Shown one piece after another: positions 24,345 to 31,924 of a stretch of 64,000 nucleotides of DNA. The notes under the pieces are model-generated. The model searched no databases. It was not told the DNA's origin and saw nothing but the letters and a program-made list of their open reading frames with translations. This DNA comes from Pyrinomonadaceae bacterium (GTDB lineage: Bacteria; Acidobacteriota; Blastocatellia; Pyrinomonadales; Pyrinomonadaceae), in NCBI GenBank assembly GCA_019694355.1, contig JAIBCB010000003.1, positions 62,001-126,000 of the forward strand, in the 5' to 3' direction. Both the position numbers and the translations under genes were made by a program. Position 1 is the stretch's first letter. Every line of letters starts with the position of its first letter.

Positions 24345-24779
24345 ATGCTTGATGAGATAGATCAAAAGCTGCTTCACATCCTGCAAGAAGATGCCCGCAC
24401 GAGCTATGCGGAACTCGGCCGTCAGGTCGGCCTTACTACGCCTTCGGTGATCGAACGTGTCCGCAAACTCGAGGATTCAAAGATAATCGCAGGCTACCGG
24501 GCCGAGATAGACACGGCACGAGTCGGCCGGCCGATCCTTGCCTTTGTGAGGATGAGCATCACGGGCGTCGATTACAGCCACATCATCGAGGTTGCCGAAA
24601 GCTCGAACGAGGTCCTCGAATGTCATCGCGGCACCGGCGAGGACTCGTTCATAATGAAGATCGCCGTGTCATCCGTAGAGCATCTTCAGGACGTGATCGA
24701 CCGCCTCACGCCATACGGCATCACGACAACCACGATCGTGCTTTCATCACCCGTAAAACGCCGCACGGTAGAGTTGTAG
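24345..24779 (+). CDS. Lrp/AsnC-family transcription regulator
   Basis: 144 aa from the ATG giving MLDEIDQKLLHILQEDARTSYAELGRQVGLTTPSVIERVRKLEDSKII, the full N-terminal winged helix; a TTG ten codons upstream is less likely. The RAM ligand domain (about 65-140) has FVRMSITGVDYSHIIEVAE and SFIMKIAVSSVEHLQDVIDRL. Divergent from phhA, so I infer control of aromatic amino acid breakdown with Phe or Tyr as effector. Confidence 0.9.
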   Translation: MLDEIDQKLLHILQEDARTSYAELGRQVGLTTPSVIERVRKLEDSKIIAGYRAEIDTARVGRPILAFVRMSITGVDYSHIIEVAESSNEVLECHRGTGEDSFIMKIAVSSVEHLQDVIDRLTPYGITTTTIVLSSPVKRRTVEL

Positions 24780-24828
24780 ATCGGGCGGAGTAACAGATCG
24801 AGAATTATCCGGCCTTTAACGACCACTA

Positions 24829-24906
24829 TTAAGGCGCGGTCTCTTCCGCAGGCCCTGTTATTCCCGTCACGCTCGAGTTCGGAGAGTTTGCAAGCACCAA
24901 AATCAT
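24829..24906 (-). CDS. 25-codon ORF coupled to gltX
   Basis: Its ATG overlaps the gltX stop (ATGA). It reads MILVLANSPNSSVTGITGPA and then EETAP. No homology is recognised. The overlap suggests translational coupling, but a peptide this short cannot be confirmed from sequence alone. The rest of the spacer towards the Lrp gene (24780-24828) is plain. Confidence 0.25.
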   Translation of the reverse strand: MILVLANSPNSSVTGITGPAEETAP

Positions 24907-26621
24907 TGTATGTTCCAAGCGACCTTGCTTCGGAGGCGCATCAGGGTGCGTTCGAGGCCGATGGTTTCGAAAACCGAGAGCATCGACGGGCCGACGGCGA
25001 CGCCGGTTAGGAGCGTTCGTGCTCCGTTCATAATTACGCCGAGCTTCGTGCCCTTTTCTTCTGCGAACGCTTTTACGACCGTCTCGATATTCGCCTCGAA
25101 GAAACGATCTGCACAGCACGCATCCGTTAGCGGCAGCTTATCCGCAGGAAGATCTTCGCCGCCCGCTACGCCGAGTTCGCCCAATTCGGCTTCAAAACGG
25201 CCGGCAAGTTCCGGCAGCCATTCCTGCAGCTCGGGAAATTTCGCGAGGTTCTTGGCGACTGCCGCCGCGTCGAAGTCAAAATCCTCGCTAAAATACGCGC
25301 GGCCCTGCGTCGAAAAATCCTTTAGCGTAAAGAATCTTGCGCGGATGAGATCGACCGTTCGCACGAACCAGTCGTGTGAGCCGTGCGTCGGGCGATCGAT
25401 CGCGATCGACTCGGGCCGCTCGCCCATTTCGGTCGTCGCTTCAAATTCCTGACTCTTCGTCGAAGAGATCGACGTTACAAGTGCGCGGCCGTCCGGTGCG
25501 TATTCCTCACGCCAGAGCTTATTCGCTTTTAGTTCGTTCTTTACAAGCGGCAGAAGGTCGGCGAGCGGCATCGTGCGTATGTATTCGGCGTTCATCCAAA
25601 TGGCCTTGTCATCGGTCCAACGCTTCGGGTCGCCCTCGTGAAAATTGAAGACCGCATTCGAGCGATGTATGCCCTCGAGCGAAAACTTCTTTATCAGCTC
25701 GTCGAGCGAATAGATCTCTTTCTCTTCGCCCGCCGACCAGCCAAGCAATGCAAGAAAATTTCGAAACGCCGCCGCGACAAAACCTGCGTCGCGATACGTC
25801 GTCATTGAAACGACCTCGCCGTGTTTCCGCTTCGAGAGCTTGCCCTTATTGGGCGCCATTATGAGCGGCAAGTGCGAAAAACGCGGCGGTTCGACACCCA
25901 ACGCCATATAGATAAGAAGCTGCTTGTGCGTATTCGTCAGGTGATCCTGCCCGCGGATGACGTCCGTGATCTGCATCTCGATGTCGTCGCAAACGACCGC
26001 AAGATTGTAGAGCGGATGGCCGTCCGAACGCAGAAGCACGAGGTCCTCCGTCTCTGCGTAGTCGCGTTCCTGCAGGCCGTAAACCTGATCTTCAAAGCTG
26101 GTCTTTCCCGTAGGCAAGGCCCAGTCGCTATCGCTCCCGGTTCTGACGTCTGGCACTTTCAGGCGAATCGCGAATGGCTCGCCTGCCGCCGCTCGAGCGT
26201 CAGATTCTTCGCCCGACAATTCGCGATACGGATTGTCGCGAAAGTTCTTTTCGCCGCCTTGCTGACGTGCGCGCTCCTTGATCGCTTCTTTGACGTTCGC
26301 GTCCGTCGGTTCGGCCTTTGGCGTGAAATCACGATATGCCTTGCCCTCAGCGAGCAAACGGCGTGCCGCCTCGCGATGCTTGTCCGCGTTGTCCGACTGA
26401 AAGACGATCTCTTCGTCCGGTGCGAATCCGAGCCATTTCAGGCCATCAAGTATCGAACGCGTCGATTCTTCGGTCGAACGCGCAAGATCCGTGTCCTCTA
26501 TCCTTAACAGAAACTTTCCGCCCGTATGCCGTGCGTAAAGGTAGTTAAAAAGGGCGGTTCTCGCCGAACCGATATGCAGATAACCCGTCGGCGACGGGGC
26601 GAATCTCACTCTCACAGTCAT
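24903..26621 (-). CDS. gltX: glutamyl-tRNA synthetase
   Basis: 572 aa from the ATG giving MTVRVRFAPSPTGYLHIGSARTALFNYLYA. It charges tRNA-Glu (and possibly tRNA-Gln). Class I signatures: HIGS near residue 17 and KLSKRKHGEV (KMSKS type); also DVIRGQDHLTNTHKQ. It is longer than the usual 470-500 aa, through an extended C-terminal half and an insert. The insert is notable: where E. coli has about four residues before the VFDDQIRG-like strand, this protein has DVRTGSDSDWALPTGK, encoded by a palindromic element. The start codon choice rests on the ATG and family alignment. Confidence 0.95.
   Translation of the reverse strand: MTVRVRFAPSPTGYLHIGSARTALFNYLYARHTGGKFLLRIEDTDLARSTEESTRSILDGLKWLGFAPDEEIVFQSDNADKHREAARRLLAEGKAYRDFTPKAEPTDANVKEAIKERARQQGGEKNFRDNPYRELSGEESDARAAAGEPFAIRLKVPDVRTGSDSDWALPTGKTSFEDQVYGLQERDYAETEDLVLLRSDGHPLYNLAVVCDDIEMQITDVIRGQDHLTNTHKQLLIYMALGVEPPRFSHLPLIMAPNKGKLSKRKHGEVVSMTTYRDAGFVAAAFRNFLALLGWSAGEEKEIYSLDELIKKFSLEGIHRSNAVFNFHEGDPKRWTDDKAIWMNAEYIRTMPLADLLPLVKNELKANKLWREEYAPDGRALVTSISSTKSQEFEATTEMGERPESIAIDRPTHGSHDWFVRTVDLIRARFFTLKDFSTQGRAYFSEDFDFDAAAVAKNLAKFPELQEWLPELAGRFEAELGELGVAGGEDLPADKLPLTDACCADRFFEANIETVVKAFAEEKGTKLGVIMNGARTLLTGVAVGPSMLSVFETIGLERTLMRLRSKVAWNIQ
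26109..26153. repeat. palindromic element inserted in frame in gltX
   Basis: The reverse complement shares a 24-nt identical block with the intergenic element (26123-26146 against 28409-28432), plus a flanking GCCAGACG on one side and a similar CTTGC on the other. It encodes VRTGSDSDWA and adds about 12 residues to GltX. Confidence 0.8.
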
Positions 26622-26976
26622 AACCAATTAGTTTCGCCGAACACCACACCGAACGCAACATCCTTGCCCCGCGTCGTGCACGATCAACCGGAAGTCAGTA
26701 CCGCTTGCGTAAGCGGGCGGGCAGCATGCTGAAGCGCGCACGTAAGTAAGAGCATTCATGTTCTCGGCTCTGGAGGAGCCAAATGTTTGTAGCACGCCGC
26801 CAACAATACATCCTCGAAGGCGGCTTGTCGCCGACAAGACTGAGAACAATTTTCTGGGCTATGCCCTCTCGCAGTGCGGTCGGGCTTGCCCGACCGTCCC
26901 TAGCCAACTCAGACTCCCGGAGGCGGCTTGCCGCCGACTTCTTCTTGTCGCGTGCTCCGCACGCTCCGATATATTT
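26622..26976. repeat. hairpin-rich spacer with a palindromic-element copy
   Basis: 355 bp between two minus-strand genes, no gene seen. It holds an element of the gltX/hmgA family (26694-26722: GTCAGTACC then CCGCTT-gcgt-AAGCGG) and further hairpins: GGCTC-tggag-GAGCC near 26764, CGGTCGGGC-tt-GCCCGACCG at 26879-26898, two GGCGGCTTG[C/T]CGCC copies (near 26819 and 26930) and CGTGC-tcc-GCACG near 26951. It is a palindrome cluster, possibly transcribed or acting as a terminator. Confidence 0.6.
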
Positions 26977-27459
26977 CTAAGGCGAGTGACGGTCGTCACG
27001 ATTTGCACGATTTGGCCTCATCGAATCGACGATCTTCTGGATGCGGCGGATGCGGGTTTCGGGCTGCTTGGCGGACTCTACCGAGCGGACGCGTTCTTTT
27101 TGCGTGGTGTAGGAGAGTTTTTCCCAAGTTTTGAGGCCTTCGGGGATCGTTTTTAGAGCTTTTGCGAGATCTTTTGGTAATTTGACGGAACGTTTTTCCA
27201 GATCTTGCCACAATGTAATTACAATGCGCTCACCAGGTGCAATTCCTGCGCGAGTCCGATACTCTTTTGGCGTATGGACACTATATTTTCCGCCCATATG
27301 GGCGATCGTGGTGCGGTATTGCTCACCGTTTATCTCGATGACGACCGGAACGCGGCGTTTGCCGAACACCTTTTCGACATCGAACGGGATCGTAATGCCC
27401 GCGGCATCCATTTTGGGATGTTTTTCGAGCACGGCCTCGAATGTTTGTTTGTCGGCCAT
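26977..27459 (-). CDS. DUF1905/YdeI-OmdA domain protein
   Basis: 160 aa. The N-terminal DUF1905 beta-barrel (FEAVLEKHPKMDAAGITIPFDVEKVFGKRRVPVVIEINGE..., HMGGKYSVHTPKEYRTRAGIAPGERIVITLW) is joined to a C-terminal YdeI/OmdA helical tail (RVRSVESAKQPETRIRRIQKIVDSMR). Widely distributed; role unknown. Its start is 50 bp from the divergent galU. Confidence 0.85.
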   Translation of the reverse strand: MADKQTFEAVLEKHPKMDAAGITIPFDVEKVFGKRRVPVVIEINGEQYRTTIAHMGGKYSVHTPKEYRTRAGIAPGERIVITLWQDLEKRSVKLPKDLAKALKTIPEGLKTWEKLSYTTQKERVRSVESAKQPETRIRRIQKIVDSMRPNRANRDDRHSP

Positions 27460-27509
27460 AATTCTCCTAAAATCGATTGTTCGTTTCTCGAAAGTTAGCA
27501 GAAGTGGTT

Positions 27510-28379
27510 ATGGCAAACAAAATTCGAAAGGCCGTTTTTCCGGCCGCGGGCCTCGGCACAAGATTCTTACCGGCTACAAAAGCCTCGCCCAAGGAGATGC
27601 TGCCGCTGGTGGATAAGCCTTTGATCCAATATTCGGTCGAGGAAGCGGTTGCTGCGGGCGTCGAGTCGCTTTTGATAATCACGGGCCGCGACAAGACGGC
27701 CATTGAGAACCATTTCGACATATCGTTCGAACTCGAAGAACTCCTAAAAGATAAGAACAAAGCCGATCTCTTTGATCAGGTCCGTGCGATCTCGGACATT
27801 GCCCGCATCAGCTACACGCGGCAGAAACAGGCGTTGGGTCTTGGCCATGCGATATACCAGGCCAAGGATTTTGTCGGCGACGAGCCTTTCGCCGCCTTGC
27901 TTGCCGATGACGTTATCGACGCGGAGCGTCCGGCCCTTGCGCAGATGATCGATGTTTATGAGAAGTTCGATGCGCCCGTGATCGCAACTATGCAGGTCGA
28001 GGGCGAGGCGATCTCGCGCTTTGGCGTTATAGATGCAGACGAGGTCGAACCCGGCGTCTTTCGCATCAGAGGAATGGTCGAAAAACCGCGGTATGAAGAT
28101 GCACCGAGCGATCTTGCGATCGTCGGCCGATATATCTTCACGCCCGACATCTTTGAGGCGATCGAACAGACCAAGCCGGGTGCCGGCGGCGAGATACAGA
28201 TCACCGACGCAATGGTGCGGCTGCTCGAAAAGCGTCCGTTCTACGCGGTACGTCTTGAAGGAACGCGGCACGACGCGGGCGACAAACTCGGCTTCCTCAT
28301 CGCAACGGTCGAATACGCCCTAAAGCGTGACGACCTTGGCGACGATTTCAGAAAGTATCTTAGGTCGCTCGAACTCTAA
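27510..28379 (+). CDS. galU: UTP-glucose-1-phosphate uridylyltransferase
   Basis: 289 aa from the ATG giving MANKIRKAVFPAAGLGTRFLPATKASPKEMLPLVDKP; upstream codons in frame lack an ATG. It makes UDP-glucose for envelope polysaccharides. Other motifs: GLGHAIYQAK, LLADDVID, GMVEKP, VGRYIFTPDIF and GTRHDAGDKLGFL. It fits functionally with galE and the CapD-like dehydratase at 54-57 kb. Confidence 0.95.
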   Translation: MANKIRKAVFPAAGLGTRFLPATKASPKEMLPLVDKPLIQYSVEEAVAAGVESLLIITGRDKTAIENHFDISFELEELLKDKNKADLFDQVRAISDIARISYTRQKQALGLGHAIYQAKDFVGDEPFAALLADDVIDAERPALAQMIDVYEKFDAPVIATMQVEGEAISRFGVIDADEVEPGVFRIRGMVEKPRYEDAPSDLAIVGRYIFTPDIFEAIEQTKPGAGGEIQITDAMVRLLEKRPFYAVRLEGTRHDAGDKLGFLIATVEYALKRDDLGDDFRKYLRSLEL

Positions 28380-28396
28380 GAGGATCGAACTTTCAC

Positions 28397-28444
28397 GCCA
28401 GACGCCGAGTCAGAACCGGGAGCGATAGCGACCTCGGTTCTTGC
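28397..28444. repeat. intergenic palindromic element, same family as in gltX
   Basis: GTCAGAACC (28409-28417) followed by the AGCGATAGCG core and arms AGAACCG/CGGTTCT (28412-28418 and 28435-28441). It lies 30 bp after galU. 24 consecutive nucleotides are identical to the copy in gltX (opposite orientation). Near 28559 the 256-bp galU-cdaA spacer also has CTTCGCAA-CTTCCG, as at 57671. Confidence 0.75.
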
Positions 28445-28635
28445 ATTCACGCATTAGCGAGATGGCCGTTGGTTCCCGGAATAGGTCATAAGGGCTAAGG
28501 GAAAAGTAATAGGTCAGAGCCTCGAAGGTGTTGGAGAAGGCACACCCAAACTCTATAACTTCGCAACTTCCGCTTGTATGATATTCTAAGGGCATTTTAT
28601 GGCTCGGGTCTGTCCGGTGTTGTAGCCCTTTTTCG

Positions 28636-29466
28636 ATGCAGTTTCGCGATATTTTGACAATAGCTACCCTGCGCAATCTCGTTGATATTGCGCTTGTTTT
28701 TGCCATTGTCTATGTCGTCATCAAGCTGCTTCGCGGCACGCGTGCCGTCCCGACCGTCGTCGGCCTTGTTTTCCTCGCGATCCTTTACTGGATCGCCGTC
28801 GATCAGGATCTTTTCACGCTCGAGTTCGTGCTGCGATACGCGGTCGTTTATATCGGTTTTGCGATCATCGTCCTTTTCCAGTCCGAGATCCGGCAGGCAC
28901 TGATGTATTTTGCGAGCCGTCTGCGGCTGCCGCTAAAGAAGCAACGCGGCCAGTTCGGCGGCAGTGTTTATGACGAGATAATCCTTGCCCTCACAACACT
29001 TGCGAGCGAAAAGACCGGAGCCTTGATCGTGATCGAAAGGAACGTCGGTTTGCGGAATTTCGTCGATGCCGGCCTACAGCTTGACGCGAGGGTGAGCTAT
29101 GACCTGTTGGTCTCGATCTTCAACCCGACGACGCCGCTGCACGATGGGGCCGTCGTGATACAACACGAACGGATCGCGGCCGCGGCCGTTTTCCTGCCGC
29201 TTACAAAGAACCCGGAGATCTCGCGTGAGCTTGGAACGCGCCATCGTGCGGCGATCGGAATTACTGAGGGTTCGGATGCGATCTCGCTTGTCGTTTCAGA
29301 AGAGACCGGCCTGATCACGTACGTCGAATCCGGCAAGATCCTTCGGAATCTTGACCCGAAACAGATGAAGAAACTTTTGTTCGAGGCGATGGACATTCCG
29401 ATACCTGAACCTCGCCGCGAGACCGTAACGCTTGCGGAAACCGACACGGACGCGACCGTAGGATAG
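28636..29466 (+). CDS. cdaA: diadenylate cyclase CdaA (c-di-AMP synthase)
   Basis: 276 aa. Three N-terminal membrane helices (about 12-30, 38-55, 64-82) precede the DAC domain (about 105-240). Catalytic motifs: LHDGAVVI (DGA 170-172) and LGTRHRAAIGITE (RHR 202-204). It converts two ATP to cyclic di-AMP, which controls potassium and osmolyte balance and cell envelope. The next gene, cdaR, is its usual regulator, 2 bp away. Confidence 0.95.
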   Translation: MQFRDILTIATLRNLVDIALVFAIVYVVIKLLRGTRAVPTVVGLVFLAILYWIAVDQDLFTLEFVLRYAVVYIGFAIIVLFQSEIRQALMYFASRLRLPLKKQRGQFGGSVYDEIILALTTLASEKTGALIVIERNVGLRNFVDAGLQLDARVSYDLLVSIFNPTTPLHDGAVVIQHERIAAAAVFLPLTKNPEISRELGTRHRAAIGITEGSDAISLVVSEETGLITYVESGKILRNLDPKQMKKLLFEAMDIPIPEPRRETVTLAETDTDATVG

Positions 29467-29468
29467 CG

Positions 29469-30362
29469 ATGCAGACCGACACGAAACGAAAATCTGATCC
29501 GTCGGTAGCCTTCGCAAAAAAGATCTTGCGAAAGGTCTTCGTCGAGGACTGGCATCTGAAGCTGCTCGCCCTCGCGATCACGCTCGCGCTTTGGTTCGCT
29601 GTTACGGGCTTGAGCAAACCGATGACCGCGAGGTTCAGCAACGTGCGTCTTTCGATGCGAAGTTCCGACAACACGATCACGGATTCCGAGATCAACACGA
29701 TCGATCTCGTCCTGAGCGGCGATGCGCGAAAGATCAATCAGATCGATTCGCTGTCTGCTTCGGTCGATCTTAGCGGACTTCAGCCGGGCGAACGGACCGT
29801 AACGCTTACGCCCGCCAATGTCTTTGTTCCGCTGCCGGCGGGCGTAAAGATCGACGACATTTGGCCAAACCGCGTACAGGTGAAGCTCGAACGTGTCGAG
29901 GAAAAGGAAGTTCCGGTCAAGATCGAAACGACCGGCGACCTCGCTTCAAATCTCGAAGTGTATTCGCGTACTGCGACGCCGTCCCGCATAATGGTTCGCG
30001 GCCCGGAGAGCGTTTTGGATAAGCTCGATGCGATCTCGACCGAGAAGATCGACCTGAAGGGGCGTACCGGCGATTTTACGCTCATCCAGCCGCTTGCCGT
30101 TACCGACTCAAAGGCTACGATCCAACGCGGCGATGTTTCGGTTACGTTTCGTGTCGGCGAAAAGCGTATCGAAAGGACGTTCGTCGTTCCAACGGCTCAT
30201 GGCAAGAGCGTCCGCATTACGCTCTACGGACCGGCGAGTCTGCTGCAAAAACGCAAAGCGGACGAATTCAAGATCACTTTTGAGGCCGACGACACGCCGC
30301 AGGTAACTCTGCCGCCCGAGATGGTGAATTCTGTCGTCGTGAAGTCCGCAAAAGTTCTCTAG
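29469..30362 (+). CDS. cdaR: YbbR-domain protein, CdaA regulator
   Basis: 297 aa. One N-terminal membrane anchor (WHLKLLALAITLALWFAVTG, about 27-46) and YbbR repeats outside the cytoplasm (ARFSNVRLSMRS..., INQIDSLSASVDLSGLQPGERTVTLTPANV, SNLEVYSRTATPSRIMVRGPESVLDKLDAIST). Known CdaR proteins bind and modulate CdaA. The 2-bp gap to cdaA and 11-bp gap to the ligase gene indicate one operon. No glmM follows, unlike the Firmicutes order. Confidence 0.9.
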   Translation: MQTDTKRKSDPSVAFAKKILRKVFVEDWHLKLLALAITLALWFAVTGLSKPMTARFSNVRLSMRSSDNTITDSEINTIDLVLSGDARKINQIDSLSASVDLSGLQPGERTVTLTPANVFVPLPAGVKIDDIWPNRVQVKLERVEEKEVPVKIETTGDLASNLEVYSRTATPSRIMVRGPESVLDKLDAISTEKIDLKGRTGDFTLIQPLAVTDSKATIQRGDVSVTFRVGEKRIERTFVVPTAHGKSVRITLYGPASLLQKRKADEFKITFEADDTPQVTLPPEMVNSVVVKSAKVL

Positions 30363-30373
30363 ATCCCTTGCCA

Positions 30374-31924
30374 ATGTCGTCCTTTATCGCGAAATTTGAC
30401 CGTCTTGCCGGACTCGATGCGGAAAGCGGTCTCTCATTGTGGCTTGGCCGAACCGCGTTCGTGTTTCTCGCGTTGATGGTCGCTGCCGCTCCGCATTCGA
30501 TCGCCGCTACGCAGATCGCATGGGGCTGCGGAACGCTCGCGACGGTCGCGCGCTTTGTAGTGGCAAAACAGCGGCCGAAGATTCGCTTTCTCGATGTCGC
30601 GTTCTTTTCGTATTTCGGCTGGTCGGTGATTAGCGGCATCTTCTCTTACGAACCGGCGATCTCGCTCGATCAGCTGCGCGGCGTCGCTCTCTTTCTTGTC
30701 TTCTATTTCGCCGTCTGGAATCTGCGGAATGTTCGTGCCGCATACTTCTTCGCTGTTTTGATGGTCGTCTCCTGCTCAGTGAACCTTGTTTGGACGCCGG
30801 TCGAACGCTATCTTGGCCGCGGCGTCGAGGTGCAAGGGATCGCACCGAACTCACCGCTTGCAAAGGCTTTGCTCTACGACGGCGACACGCTTCTTCGTGC
30901 CGACGGCATGAAGCTCCGCACGCCGCAAGATCTTCTCGACGCACTGCGGCAACATTCAAACGTCCGCGTGCTGTTCTATCGGCCGGATTTCGAGTTTACT
31001 GTAACCGTCAACAGTGCGGATCTTTTGCCCGGCGAATCCGCCGAACAGCAGCTTGGGTTCACAAGCTGGGAGAAGAGCCACAACTGGCGTTCGCAAGGCT
31101 TCTATAACCATTACGCGACGTATGCCGAGATGCTCCAGCTCGTCGCGGCACTGATCTTCGGATTGATCGTGGCGAACATCGGCCGCCGCCGTGACGAGGA
31201 GCAAACAGATCAGCCATCGACATTCGCGCGGTTCGGACGTCTCTTTTCATCAACGCCTTTCCTTGCCGCCGCTCTTGCCCTCGCCTGTCTCGCCTTGCTC
31301 CTGACCGTAACGCGGGCGTCGCAGCTCGGCTTTATGGTCGCGGCTCTCGTTATCGTGCTGCTGTCGGCGAAGAAGAAGCTTCTGATCGCCGCATTCGTCG
31401 TCGCGATACCCGTGATCTTCGGCGGGCTTCTATTCCTGCACGAGTCGCGCGATGTCGGGTTCTTTGATTCAAAGGACGACTCGACGAAGTACCGCGAAAT
31501 GATGTGGCGAGACGGCTATCGTTTGCTGAAAGAATCACCGAGACATCTTCTGGTCGGTGTCGGGATGAACTCGTTCCAGAAGCACTGGCAGGAATGGGGA
31601 ATGTTCGACAAGGGCTGGCAGCCGATGGGGCACTTTCATTCGACGCCGGTGCAGCTAGCCGTCGAACGCGGCCTTCCCGAACTCATCTTGTGGCTGTGCG
31701 TGCTGTTCTGTCTCGCTCGCATCTTTTGGCGCGGACTGCGCGAGGCTCGCGGCAAAGACGCCCATCGATTCGGCGTGCTCCTTGGTGCCTCTGGCGCACT
31801 CGTCGGGTTCACGACAAGCGGACTCGTCCATTGGAACCTTGGCGACAGCGAGGTCGCGATGGTCTTCTTCCTGATAATGGCGTTCGGTGTTGCCGCCGCA
31901 CGAACCGCAGAAAACGAACCCTAG
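30374..31924 (+). CDS. O-antigen ligase/Wzy-like protein with PDZ-like insert
   Basis: 516 aa from the ATG giving MSSFIAKFDRLAG. About 10 membrane helices; the WaaL/Wzy_C core is AALALACLALLLTVTRASQLGF..., with a large external loop (about 365-420) containing YREMMWRDGYRLLKESPRHLLVGVGMNSFQ. Unusual: after the fifth helix, about 148-213 reads as a PDZ-like domain (GIAPNSPLAKALLYDGDTLLRADGMKLRTPQDLLDAL...VLFYR). Such ligases join polysaccharide units in the periplasm. Third gene of the cdaA operon. Its stop shares the CTAG palindrome with the convergent methyltransferase. Confidence 0.8.
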   Translation: MSSFIAKFDRLAGLDAESGLSLWLGRTAFVFLALMVAAAPHSIAATQIAWGCGTLATVARFVVAKQRPKIRFLDVAFFSYFGWSVISGIFSYEPAISLDQLRGVALFLVFYFAVWNLRNVRAAYFFAVLMVVSCSVNLVWTPVERYLGRGVEVQGIAPNSPLAKALLYDGDTLLRADGMKLRTPQDLLDALRQHSNVRVLFYRPDFEFTVTVNSADLLPGESAEQQLGFTSWEKSHNWRSQGFYNHYATYAEMLQLVAALIFGLIVANIGRRRDEEQTDQPSTFARFGRLFSSTPFLAAALALACLALLLTVTRASQLGFMVAALVIVLLSAKKKLLIAAFVVAIPVIFGGLLFLHESRDVGFFDSKDDSTKYREMMWRDGYRLLKESPRHLLVGVGMNSFQKHWQEWGMFDKGWQPMGHFHSTPVQLAVERGLPELILWLCVLFCLARIFWRGLREARGKDAHRFGVLLGASGALVGFTTSGLVHWNLGDSEVAMVFFLIMAFGVAAARTAENEP

